From positions 124,001 to 188,000 of the forward strand of contig JAVBLI010000009.1 of assembly GCA_031553595.1 (NCBI GenBank): a stretch of 64,000 nucleotides of DNA. The letters are read 5' to 3'. Below, one piece after another: positions 56,840 to 64,000 of the stretch. Under the pieces are notes generated by a model. That model was not told where the DNA came from and made no database searches. It saw only the letters and a program-made list of their open reading frames with translations. This stretch comes from RGIG3701 sp031553595 (GTDB taxonomy: Bacteria; Planctomycetota; Planctomycetia; Pirellulales; Thermoguttaceae). Every line of letters starts with the position of its first letter. Positions within the stretch are counted from its first letter, which is position 1. The position numbers were made by a program, and so were the translations under genes.

Positions 56840-57494
56840 ACGCATTCAGCATTTCATAAATCGCGGGGTCGGCCAGGCCATGGGCGATCATTTTCGCGCA
56901 GGAGAAATTCATGTGCTTGCTGTGCTCTGCAGGGACGGCCACGATAAACGCCCCGGCGGCGGCCCCGGCCTTACACCCCGTCTCGCTGTCCTCCAGAACC
57001 ATCATCTCGGCAGGCGAAATCCCGAATCGCGAGGCCGCCGTGAGATAAATCTCCGGATCCGGCTTGCCATGGGTAATGTCGTTGGCCGTGATCATAAACT
57101 GGAAGCGGGACATCAGATCAAAACGCGGCAGCACACCCTCCACGATCCGCCGGGTACTGCTGGTGCAGATGCATTTCGGAATGCCGGCCTTTTCCAGATA
57201 ATCCAGCAGGTCGAGCAGCCCGGGCATGGGCCCCAGCGTTTCGTCCATGAGCTCGAAAAACGTCTCGTCCGACTCCCGGTGCATGTCCTCCCACGCGTCG
57301 GGCAGATTGTGCCACGCGATCATCGTCTCGAAACTCTTTCGCGGCGGCGTTCCCATCACCGCGGCACACAACTCCGGCGTGTACTCCACACCGCGACGTT
57401 CCATGAGCCGCGTTCCGACACGAAAATACAGATCTTCCGAATTGAACATCAGGCCGTCCATGTCAAATGCCACGGCCTTTATCAAACCACCCAT
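56838..57494 (-). CDS. HAD-family hydrolase, beta-phosphoglucomutase-like
   Basis: A 218-residue cytosolic phosphatase/mutase. Motif I is VAFDMDGLMFNSED, motif II CICTSSTRRIV, motif III HGKPDPEIYLTAA, and motif IV VLEDSETGCKAGAAAG. The substrate is not readable; HAD subfamily IA members act on sugar phosphates and nucleotides. The last coding bases (ATGCTGAATGCG) and the stop are part of the arm of palindrome H, and an inverse copy of that arm lies 17 bases upstream of the ATG (57511-57544), so the gene is bracketed by repeats. Confidence 0.85.
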   Translation of the reverse strand: MGGLIKAVAFDMDGLMFNSEDLYFRVGTRLMERRGVEYTPELCAAVMGTPPRKSFETMIAWHNLPDAWEDMHRESDETFFELMDETLGPMPGLLDLLDYLEKAGIPKCICTSSTRRIVEGVLPRFDLMSRFQFMITANDITHGKPDPEIYLTAASRFGISPAEMMVLEDSETGCKAGAAAGAFIVAVPAEHSKHMNFSCAKMIAHGLADPAIYEMLNA

Positions 57495-57510
57495 TTTGAG
57501 AACCCCCGAG

Positions 57511-57544
57511 GAAATGCTGAATGCTTAACGCGTAATGGTGAATG
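57511..57544. repeat. Inverse arm upstream of the HAD gene
   Basis: GAAATGCTGAATGCTTAACG and the following GCGTAATGGTGAATG are the inverse of 56829-56855 with a five-base insertion. With palindrome H it brackets the HAD gene from 17 bp upstream of its start to its stop. Confidence 0.75.
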
Positions 57545-57611
57545 TCCGTATCCACACGCTTTTCGCCGGGATTATACCATGTTTGCGTTTCCCCGCAAGG
57601 ACGGCGGGGGG

Positions 57612-57693
57612 AATGCTAAATGCTTAATAATGACGCAAGCGGGCTGCATGCCTGTTTGTGAGCGGGAAGCAAAATAATTTAGCATTTAGCATT
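57612..57693. repeat. Stop-codon-anchored palindrome G
   Basis: AATGCTAAATGCT (57612-57624) and its exact inverse (57681-57693). The core, read from the NfeD-like gene, contains CCCGCTTGCGTCATTAT, the same as palindrome E. The right arm holds the TAA stop of the NfeD-like gene. Confidence 0.82.
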
Positions 57694-58321
57694 ATCCTAC
57701 CGGTTTAACGAGCATGAGGTTTTCGCCGAGCACTTCCACGACTTTAATGGGGGTGCCGGTGGACAGCGTGGCGCCGGTGGTCTGGGCGAGGAATTCTTCG
57801 GTGCGGTTTTGGATGATGATCTGGATTTTTCCCTCGCCGCGGCGCTCACCCGGGATGGGGGTGTATACGGTGCCGGTGCAGCCGACGGCGTTTCGGACGT
57901 TCACCGCACCGTCACTGCGCAGCGACATCAGCGAGCGGAAGGCGAAGGTGATGACGAACTGCACCATGATGCCGCCGGCCAGTGCCATGCCCAGGGACAT
58001 GCTGTCCGGCAAGTCGTACGACTGACCGAGGAGTCCGAAAAGGCCGAAGAAGGCGAGGCCGCCGACGATTCCTTTAAGCGAAATCCATCGCAGGGCGTGG
58101 GACATGTATGAGGAGTGCCCGTGGTGGCCTAATTGACCGTCCGAGCCGTCAGCGCTGTCCGAAGCGTCCATGGCGTCCGACCCGTCCATGGCCATATCCC
58201 CTCCGCCGCTGAAGTCCACATCCATATCATCCCCGCCGGACATGCCCAGCAGCGTCAGCACCAACTGAAGCACCAGGAACGCACCGCACGCGATGGCGCA
58301 CACTGAATAAATGGCAGACAT
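57692..58321 (-). CDS. NfeD/YqiJ-like membrane protein
   Basis: A 209-residue protein. It has an N-terminal membrane helix (VCAIACGAFLVLQLVLTLLG), an acidic and Gly/Asp-rich linker (residues of about 30-65, MDVDFSGGGDMAMDGSDAMD), three more hydrophobic segments (WISLKGIVGGLAFFGLFGLL, LGMALAGGIMVQFVITF), and a C-terminal OB-fold-like NfeD domain (AVGCTGTVYTPIPGERRGEG, TPIKVVEVLGENLMLVKPVG). NfeD-type proteins partner with membrane flotillin/SPFH proteins; none is encoded nearby. AAGGAG precedes the ATG. Confidence 0.7.
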   Translation of the reverse strand: MSAIYSVCAIACGAFLVLQLVLTLLGMSGGDDMDVDFSGGGDMAMDGSDAMDASDSADGSDGQLGHHGHSSYMSHALRWISLKGIVGGLAFFGLFGLLGQSYDLPDSMSLGMALAGGIMVQFVITFAFRSLMSLRSDGAVNVRNAVGCTGTVYTPIPGERRGEGKIQIIIQNRTEEFLAQTTGATLSTGTPIKVVEVLGENLMLVKPVG

Positions 58322-58495
58322 GATCTTGCTCCTTCCCTCGAAAAGCCACGGAAACTGAAAACGGTTCTCACTTCCTTTATTTTATCCGATTTTTCAGCGA
58401 AAAGGAATCATTTTTTTGCCATTTTTCTCAAAATTTAAGAAAAATTTGTGTAATTTTAGGGAAATTTAGGCGCAAAAGAAAGATTGAGCGTAAGA

Positions 58496-58616
58496 AACAG
58501 CAGCCGGGAATGGAGCGCAGCGCAATGACCGAATAAAGAAGTGGGGAGAGACGCGGCCATTCGAATCCGGTCTCTGCGAGTCACTGCGTTCCGCTCCGCT
58601 GCCGGCTGCTGTTTTC
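58496..58616. repeat. Palindrome M, AACAGCAGCCGGGAATGGAG family
   Basis: AAACAGCAGCCGGGAATGGA (from 58496) is inverted as GGCTGCTGTTT near 58604-58614, with an interior carrying GCAATGACCGAATA and AGTGGGGAGA. The right half encodes the last residues and stop of the lnt-like gene. Confidence 0.85.
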
Positions 58617-60398
58617 CTGCCGAATGCTGTTTTTTCTCCTCTTCGGCAGCACGCCCATCGCAAAAATCGCCAGCGGAACGGTGGTCAGCAGGTGTCCGCC
58701 GCGTGTGTAAAGCGAGGATTTATAAGCGTTTACGTCATTCTGTGACACAGTGGCCACCAGCACGCCCGGTTCTCCATGTTTCAGTTCCTGGAAAATTTCT
58801 CCCGTGGGGGCGATCTCGGCCGAGATGCCGTAATTGGCGGCGATCAGCATTTTTTTGCGGTTCTCCACGGCCCGGAACACCCCGCACGCCAGGTGCAGTC
58901 GGGACTCGTGCGAGTTCTGGAACCAGCCGTTATTCGTGACGTTCAGCAGAAAATCCGTCCGCACGCCTTCTTTCTCAAGCGTCGCGATCTGGCGGCGGAT
59001 AAGCCGGCCCACGACAGACTCGAAACAGATACTCGGCGTGGCGCAAAACCACTCTCCGCTGGCCAGGCCTTTAACCATGAAGGAGCCGGGATGCGTTCCC
59101 GCCGCGCCGCCCGCACCGATGGGCGACCATTGCGCCGTCCCCGGCATCCATTTCTCCAGCGTCCGCAAAAACGGCACGTATTCGCCGAACGGCACGAGGT
59201 GCATTTTCGCGTAAAAGGCCACGTTTTTATCACCCGGCCGCACATAAAACGCGGCATTATAATTTTCCACGCCCCCGGCGGTGAACACGTCCGCGCTGCC
59301 GCCAGTCACCAGCGGAATGTTATAATGGTCTGAAATCCCGCGCAGCCGCATTTGCGTGCCTTCTGCCAGTTCATGCACCCGCGCCGCGAACCGTGCCTGC
59401 GTAAACGCATCTCCGTTCTCATCCGTCAGGCCCGGCGGACACACCGCGTCCTGCTGGGCAAAAACCACCGGATGCCGGTACATGGATTCCGGCCACACGA
59501 TCAGGGAAGGTGGAAAACCCGCCAGAGAAGCCGGCCGGCCCGTCCCCCGCGCAAGCGGTACCGCCTCCGTGGTGAGCGAAAAATACTGCTCCTCCGTTTT
59601 TTTCGTGGTCTCCGGATCCAGCGCGAGCACCGCCGGGATGTTTCCCTGCACCAGCGCGACATTTACGGCGGGCACATATTCGGATTTCTCCAGCGCCGAA
59701 GTACCCGCCCCCGTCATCCGCCATGCACCGTACCCAAACATGCAAGTCAGCGTCAGCACAAAAGTTACCGCCGCGCGGATATTTTTAGCGTAAACCGCCA
59801 CGCCGCCCGCCGCCGCCAGCAGCACCATCAGCCCGGAAACGCCCACCTCCCCCATGATGTCCGCCGACTGAATCAGCACCGGCACACGGTACAGCGCATG
59901 ACAGAGACTCCCCATCAGATACCCGGTAAAAATCCACCCGCGCAAAAGGTCACACGCTATGTACACCAGCGGCGCGGCCAGGAGTGTCCCGAAAACACGG
60001 GAGTAAAGCCGCACGCCGTCTCGCGCACCCAGCACCGCCGTGAAAAACCGCGGCAGTCGGCCATGCACCAGATTCCGCGAAACACCCACAAAAAGCGGGA
60101 GATAAACGCCCATGTACGCCGCCAGCAGCACCAGCAGAAAGTTATTCACGGCATGAGGATAGCGCACGAAATGCACTTCATAAAGCCAGAACAGGCATCC
60201 GCACAAATACAGCCAGCGGTAAAGATGACGCGGCCGGCGGCGCTCGAAAATCATCAGGCACCACAGCACCGGCGCCAAAAATCCCAGAGGCCAGCAATTC
60301 ACCGGCGGCAGCGCCAGCCACAGCAGCACCACGCCGAGAAACACGGGGAAAAATGGGTGAAAACGCACCATTTTTTGCAATTTTTTCATGTTTCGCAT
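58581..60398 (-). CDS. lnt: Apolipoprotein N-acyltransferase
   Basis: A 605-residue inner-membrane protein with eight or so N-terminal hydrophobic segments (FHPFFPVFLGVVLLWLALPP onwards) and a C-terminal carbon-nitrogen hydrolase domain. The catalytic residues are Glu in LIVWPESMYRHPV, Lys in VAFYAKMHLVPFGEYVPF and Cys in CATPSICFESVVG, as expected for Lnt, which adds the third acyl chain to lipoproteins. The C-terminal tail (ENSSRQRSGTQ) has no family counterpart and is encoded by palindrome M, so the repeat has replaced or extended the original end. Starts at M1 or M4 are possible. Confidence 0.9.
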   Translation of the reverse strand: MRNMKKLQKMVRFHPFFPVFLGVVLLWLALPPVNCWPLGFLAPVLWCLMIFERRRPRHLYRWLYLCGCLFWLYEVHFVRYPHAVNNFLLVLLAAYMGVYLPLFVGVSRNLVHGRLPRFFTAVLGARDGVRLYSRVFGTLLAAPLVYIACDLLRGWIFTGYLMGSLCHALYRVPVLIQSADIMGEVGVSGLMVLLAAAGGVAVYAKNIRAAVTFVLTLTCMFGYGAWRMTGAGTSALEKSEYVPAVNVALVQGNIPAVLALDPETTKKTEEQYFSLTTEAVPLARGTGRPASLAGFPPSLIVWPESMYRHPVVFAQQDAVCPPGLTDENGDAFTQARFAARVHELAEGTQMRLRGISDHYNIPLVTGGSADVFTAGGVENYNAAFYVRPGDKNVAFYAKMHLVPFGEYVPFLRTLEKWMPGTAQWSPIGAGGAAGTHPGSFMVKGLASGEWFCATPSICFESVVGRLIRRQIATLEKEGVRTDFLLNVTNNGWFQNSHESRLHLACGVFRAVENRKKMLIAANYGISAEIAPTGEIFQELKHGEPGVLVATVSQNDVNAYKSSLYTRGGHLLTTVPLAIFAMGVLPKRRKNSIRQENSSRQRSGTQ

Positions 60399-60419
60399 CC
60401 CTGCATCACGTGCCGCGTT

Positions 60420-61583
60420 TCATTCCATTAAACTTTTTTGCATGGCCGTCAGCCCCACGCCCGGCTGAATGGCCCAGCCCTGCGCGATCAGCACACGCTC
60501 CAACGCCGCCACGCATCCGATCACATCCAGCTCGTCAATCATCCCCATGTGCGCGATCCGAATGGCTTTCCCCTTCAGGAACCCTTGCGCCCCCGCGATT
60601 TTCACGCCGAATTCCTCCTCCAGCCGCGTCAGAAGCGCCTTCACATCCACCGCGTCCGGCATTTTAATGAGCGTCAGCACATCACACGGCTCTTCCGCGA
60701 AAACCTCCAGGCCCATGGCCGTCACCGCCGCACGCGCCGCGCGGGCCAGCCGGGACGTGTGCCGCCAGACGTTTTCCACGCCCATTTCCCGCAAAATCCG
60801 CAGACTTTCCGCCAGGGCCGCCATCAGGGAACGCGGGGGCGTGTACGGCGTGTCCGACGTTTTCGCCGCCTTCCGGTACGCCTGCAGATCCAGATAAAAC
60901 GCGGATGGACGGGAATTATGCGTTTTCGCGTCCGCATCCATTTTCCGCCACGCTTTTTCACTGACGGCCACGAAACTCAGCCCCGGCGGCGTCATCAGCG
61001 CCTTCTGAGAACCCACAGCCAGCAGGTCTACCCCCCACGCATCCGTGCGGCATTCCATCCCGCCCACGCCGCTGATGCCGTCCACCACGAAAATGGCGTC
61101 CGTTTTCGTGACTTCCGCCCCGATTTCGCGGATCCGGTGCCCGACACCCGTGCTGGTTTCACTCAGCGTGGCGAACACCGCCCGAATCCCCGGCTCATCC
61201 CGCAAAAACTCCGCAACTTTCGCGGCTTCAAAAGGCTTCCCCCACGGCACTTCATACAGAATCGGCGTGATACCGAAACGCGTGCATAAATCCGCCCACC
61301 GTTCCGCGAATTTTCCGCTAAAAAGCACCAGCGCTTTTCCGCCCGCCGGAACCGCGTTCACCACGCACGCCTCCATGGCCGCGGTGCCGGAACCGGTGAT
61401 GATGGCGATTTCATTTTCGGTGCAAAAAACCTCACGCAGCCCCGCCACGCATGTACGGAAAATTTCGCGAAATTCTTCCGTGCGGTGATGGCGTAAGTCG
61501 CGGGCCAGCACTTCCAGCGCGGCCTGCGGAACGGGAGTCGGGCCGGGAGTCATTAAACGGTAACGCGCCAGCGGATTTTTCAT
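60420..61583 (-). CDS. Class V aminotransferase (serine/alanine-glyoxylate type)
   Basis: A 387-residue PLP enzyme. The N-terminal PGPTPVPQAALEVLARDLRHHRTEEFREIF is the family opening, ALMTGSGTAAMEA-type motif at IITGSGTAAMEACVVNAV, and the PLP lysine is in LLAVGSQKALMTPPGLSFV. It matches serine-glyoxylate/alanine-glyoxylate aminotransferase (SgaA/PucG) proteins, so it probably transfers the amino group of Ser or Ala to glyoxylate or pyruvate. The ending GMIDELDVIGCVAALERVL also fits. The ATG has AGGGA seven bases upstream. It is 21 bp from the start of lnt. Confidence 0.87.
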   Translation of the reverse strand: MKNPLARYRLMTPGPTPVPQAALEVLARDLRHHRTEEFREIFRTCVAGLREVFCTENEIAIITGSGTAAMEACVVNAVPAGGKALVLFSGKFAERWADLCTRFGITPILYEVPWGKPFEAAKVAEFLRDEPGIRAVFATLSETSTGVGHRIREIGAEVTKTDAIFVVDGISGVGGMECRTDAWGVDLLAVGSQKALMTPPGLSFVAVSEKAWRKMDADAKTHNSRPSAFYLDLQAYRKAAKTSDTPYTPPRSLMAALAESLRILREMGVENVWRHTSRLARAARAAVTAMGLEVFAEEPCDVLTLIKMPDAVDVKALLTRLEEEFGVKIAGAQGFLKGKAIRIAHMGMIDELDVIGCVAALERVLIAQGWAIQPGVGLTAMQKSLME

Positions 61584-61643
61584 GGATTTCCCTGTGACCG
61601 GAACTTTTCAAAAAATGACTTATTAAAACGCACTTTATTCACC

Positions 61644-61737
61644 ACCGAGGACACAGAGATCACAGAGTTAAATTTAAGAATTTCAGAGAAAAAACTCTCC
61701 GCTCCGTTTTCCACGCTGTGCTCTCTGTGTCCTCGGT
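61644..61737. repeat. Inverted repeat with GAGGACACAGAG arms
   Basis: ACCGAGGACACAGAGATCAC (from 61644) faces its inverse (61716-61737), 21 of 22 positions matching, with an A/T-rich interior. Unlike the others it lies between divergent gene starts (61583 and 61997). I recall ACACAGAG-type spacers in many bacterial genomes. The remainder of this 413-bp gap holds the downstream gene's promoter. Confidence 0.75.
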
Positions 61738-61916
61738 AGTGAAAAAAATGAACCAAATTTTGCATATTCCAGCCATTATAAGCCCGGGCTGACCATTTCC
61801 AAATAGGATTTTTCAAAAAAAATGACTTTTTCTTACTTTTTTCCGCTGAATCCGGGACAGACGCGATTATTTATGCTAAATTACATTATCAGAAAAGATT
61901 TTCAAGAGATCTGCTC

Positions 61917-61945
61917 TTCCGGAATCATGGCTTTTTCAGTATAAT
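61917..61945 (+). promoter_or_regulatory. Candidate promoter of the peptidase-MA-like gene
   Basis: A perfect TATAAT (61940-61945) lies 17 bp after TTCCGG (61917-61922), a weak -35, about 50 bases before the start codon. Confidence 0.45.
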
Positions 61946-61996
61946 CGCCGTGACTGTTCCCTATTAATAATGAAGCCGCAGATCCAGGAGTGATGC

Positions 61997-63055
61997 ATGC
62001 GTTTCCCCTCATCCCGCTTTTTAACCGGAAAGAAGACGTTTTCACGGCCGTTTTTTTCGCGTATTTTTCTGCTCATTTTTTGTGTGAATGCTATTTTCGT
62101 GGCATCTCATGCGGCGGCGGCCACGTACCAGACCAAAAATTTCACTGTCAGTGCGCATGATCCGAAGATTGCGCAGAAAATGGCCACGCGCGCGGAGGAG
62201 CTACGTAAGAGTCTGGCGGAGTTATGGCTGGGAAAAACGCTCCCGAACTGGTTTAAACGTGCGGACATCAAAATCCGGATCGGCCAGCTCTCCCCCGGCG
62301 GGCAGACCACGTTCATCTTTAATGACGGGGAGGTTTATGACTGGAACATGAGCATTCAGGGCACGGAGGAGCGGATTTATGATTCCGTTTTGCCGCATGA
62401 AATCACGCACATGATTCTGGCCAGCCATTTTCGTCAGCCCGTCCCGCGCTGGGCGGATGAAGGCGCGGCCACGTTCACCGAATCCCTCGCGGAACGCCAA
62501 AAATATCAAAAAATGCTTCTGCGCTATTTAAAAGGACAGCAGGGCATCCCCATGGACCGCCTTTTCGGAATGGATGAATACCCCCAGGACCCGCTTCCGC
62601 TGTATGCGCAAGGATATTCCGTTTCAGAATTCCTGATCCGTCAGCGCGGCCCGAAGTATTTCGTTTATTTCGTGGAGTGCAGCATGCAGCGGAAATGTCC
62701 GTGGAGCGAGCTGATTTACGACTGTTACGGGTATGAAACGCTCCAGGAACTCCAGGCGGACTGGGTGGCGTGGGTGGCGGACGGCTGTCCGGAATTTTTG
62801 GGCAGTAATTTAATTGCCGGTGACCAGAAAACGCAGGAACAGGTGGTGGCGAATACGCAAAACCCGCAAAATTCCGAAGACGGCGTGCGTGAAGACGCGA
62901 AAATCGTGCAGGCGTCCGCTGCTTTCAGTGAAGCCGGGGATTCTGGCGTCATGCCGGCCACATTCCAGGAGCGTGCTGGCGGGGCGGCGGCGGGAAATCC
63001 TCAGCCCGGGCATGAGGCGGTGCACTGGAAATCCACAGACATTCACCCGGAATAA
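61997..63055 (+). CDS. Exported peptidase-MA-like HExxH protein
   Basis: A 352-residue protein with an N-terminal signal (residues of about 1-42, FFSRIFLLIFCVNAIFVASHAAA). VLPHEITHMILASHF (near residue 133) is an HExxH zinc site, followed by PRWADEGAATFTESLAERQKY, the W-x-x-E-G-x-A pattern of peptidase MA-like gluzincin relatives. The C-terminal 90 residues are low-complexity and rich in Gln, Glu and Ala. It should be a periplasmic or surface metallopeptidase; the substrate is unknown. AGGAG lies six bases before the ATG, and a promoter candidate and downstream terminator define it as a single-gene unit. Confidence 0.78.
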   Translation: MRFPSSRFLTGKKTFSRPFFSRIFLLIFCVNAIFVASHAAAATYQTKNFTVSAHDPKIAQKMATRAEELRKSLAELWLGKTLPNWFKRADIKIRIGQLSPGGQTTFIFNDGEVYDWNMSIQGTEERIYDSVLPHEITHMILASHFRQPVPRWADEGAATFTESLAERQKYQKMLLRYLKGQQGIPMDRLFGMDEYPQDPLPLYAQGYSVSEFLIRQRGPKYFVYFVECSMQRKCPWSELIYDCYGYETLQELQADWVAWVADGCPEFLGSNLIAGDQKTQEQVVANTQNPQNSEDGVREDAKIVQASAAFSEAGDSGVMPATFQERAGGAAAGNPQPGHEAVHWKSTDIHPE

Positions 63056-63094
63056 AATCTCCTCCCCGTTTTCATTTTTCACAGCATGATTCAC

Positions 63095-63131
63095 GCCCCG
63101 GCATGAGCGGCTCATCCGGGGCGTTTTTTTG
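63095..63131 (+). terminator. Rho-independent terminator after the peptidase-MA-like gene
   Basis: CGCCCCGG (63095-63102) pairs with CCGGGGCG (63117-63124), with an inner ATGAGC/GCTCAT stem, followed by TTTTTTT. Confidence 0.92.
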
Positions 63132-63263
63132 GGGCACCTGACTGTCCGAAAATTCCCGCATTCCGCACATCTTCTCATTTTTTCTTCAAAAAAAGTCCTT
63201 TTCTCAAAAAAAACATACCATTTTTATGAAAATGTGATAAACTCTTTTTAGAGGAGAGAAGGT

Positions 63264-64000
63264 ATGCCCTTAAATATTAAAGGAATGAAAGACCATTTTT
63301 TGGTTTTCGCCGCGTTTCTTATGATTTTATGCGCGGCGATTCAGGGGGGGTGTGCGCCGCGTTCATTTTATGACCCCACGGGAAAACGGTTATTCAGTGA
63401 CGGCCGTGCCGCGCCGCCGCCTTCCGCGGAAGGTGATGCCGCACCTGCGGCGGCTGCGCGTCTTTCTTCCGGGCCGGCTGCGGACACGCGAGAGACGGTG
63501 GTGCGTGGAAATGACCAGCGTTCCACGCGCGTCGTGCCGGCGGTGGAGCCGAACGCCGTACCGGAGTGGGAGCCGCGGGACATTATTCTTGGGCCGCCGC
63601 AGTACGTGGCGTCTCCCGGGGCGGAGGTGATTTTCGTGGCGGGTGTCCGCGACCATGGTGGGTATTTACGCACGAATCAGCCCGTGGAGTGGAACATCAG
63701 TAAAGAGAGCGTGGGACATTTCGTGCGGCTGGAAGGCCGGCAGTGGCGGAATCTGATGGTGGGGGACTTTACGCTGCCAAGAATTGAGTCGGACACGCAC
63801 GCCGTGAGCACCACGTCCCGCACGGAGCAGGTGCTGGATCGGGGAACGCCGCGGACGGATGATGATATTCGCGTGCTGCGCGGGCAGACGTGGATTTCGG
63901 TTACCTCGCCGCGGGAGGGAATTACGTGGGTGACGGTTTCCGCGAAAAACATTAAAGACTGGGAAAAACGCACGCAGACGGCCCGCGTTTTTTGGGTGGA
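63264..64000 (+). CDS. Probable lipoprotein with Ig-like/beta-sandwich region, cut by window end
   Basis: At least 245 residues, running off the right edge. The N-terminus (MKDHFLVFAAFLMILCAAIQ, then GGC) ends in a lipobox-like A-I-Q-G-G-C, so the Cys is probably lipidated. A Pro/Ala-rich linker follows, then PPQYVASPGAEVIFVAGVRD and the ordered region VEWNISKESVGHFV and ITWVTVSAKNIKDWEK, which look like a bacterial Ig-like or DUF11-type module common in planctomycetes. GAGGAG precedes the ATG by about nine bases. No function can be stated from the visible part. Confidence 0.7.
   Translation, partial: MPLNIKGMKDHFLVFAAFLMILCAAIQGGCAPRSFYDPTGKRLFSDGRAAPPPSAEGDAAPAAAARLSSGPAADTRETVVRGNDQRSTRVVPAVEPNAVPEWEPRDIILGPPQYVASPGAEVIFVAGVRDHGGYLRTNQPVEWNISKESVGHFVRLEGRQWRNLMVGDFTLPRIESDTHAVSTTSRTEQVLDRGTPRTDDDIRVLRGQTWISVTSPREGITWVTVSAKNIKDWEKRTQTARVFWV

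Noticed and set aside
58562..58580. tRNA T-loop-like TTCGAATCC at about 58562
   Set aside because: It is inside palindrome M and no cloverleaf can be formed around it.

Overview
The window is a gene-dense, moderately G+C-rich chromosomal stretch that looks like a Planctomycetes-type bacterium with a Gram-negative envelope. This is inferred from gene content, not from a marker gene. The supporting content is a hydrazine-synthase-alpha-like (HzsA-related) c-type cytochrome, a large secretin with planctomycete-style N-terminal repeats, an autotransporter with a C-terminal beta-barrel, apolipoprotein N-acyltransferase, a probable lipoprotein, and an intergenic repeat whose shadow translation is rich in PKRKRRA, which I recall from planctomycete genomes. 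A gut or other anoxic habitat is possible (ferrous iron uptake, many surface proteins) but unproven. I found no rRNA, tRNA, CRISPR array or intact insertion sequence.

Layout. 1-4342: the 3' end of a cardiolipin-synthase-like gene converges on a 1325-residue autotransporter. 4685-17395 (all minus): a carbohydrate or nucleoside catabolic group with an NCS1-type permease, DeoC, an exported pectate-lyase-fold protein with an F5/8C domain, a medium-chain dehydrogenase, a xylulokinase-like kinase, an S23 four-helix-bundle protein, an SMP-30-type lactonase-like protein and the HzsA-related cytochrome. 17.6-21.7 kb: an M16 peptidase behind a cluster of REP-like hairpins, a beta-propeller/di-haem cytochrome and a DUF4160/DUF2442 pair. 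21.8-24.8 kb: an apparently exported beta-CASP metallo-beta-lactamase translationally coupled to a secreted STN-like protein. 24.8-28.4 kb: dtxR-feoA-feoB plus a Cys-rich small membrane protein, with an operator-like palindrome before dtxR and a terminator at the end. 28.6-31.7 kb: an ECF sigma factor with its own ECF-type promoter and an 806-residue membrane anti-sigma-like protein. 31.8-35.5 kb: a FabH/OleA-like thiolase, an HExxH protein, a candidate structured RNA and dnaB. 35.5-43.5 kb (minus): pstS-pstCA (fused)-pstB-phoU-phoB-phoR. 44-49 kb: an ankyrin protein, a PLP decarboxylase and a methyltransferase. 49.1-56.4 kb: two convergent genes sharing a D-x-W-x-x-N-G-G domain, a 1060-residue four-repeat protein and a 1286-residue secretin. 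56.8-64 kb: a HAD hydrolase, an NfeD-like protein, Lnt, a class V aminotransferase, a peptidase-MA-like protein and a truncated lipoprotein gene.

The most unusual feature is a set of intergenic palindromes. Each has two inverted arms built from short 6-8 bp units that differ from locus to locus, around a short core shared between loci. Most begin at, or overlap, the stop codon of a neighbouring gene. At one locus the arms are separated by a four-helix-bundle S23 gene and supply its ribosome binding site, and a HAD gene is similarly bracketed. I suggest the solo palindromes and the gene-bearing units are the same kind of element.
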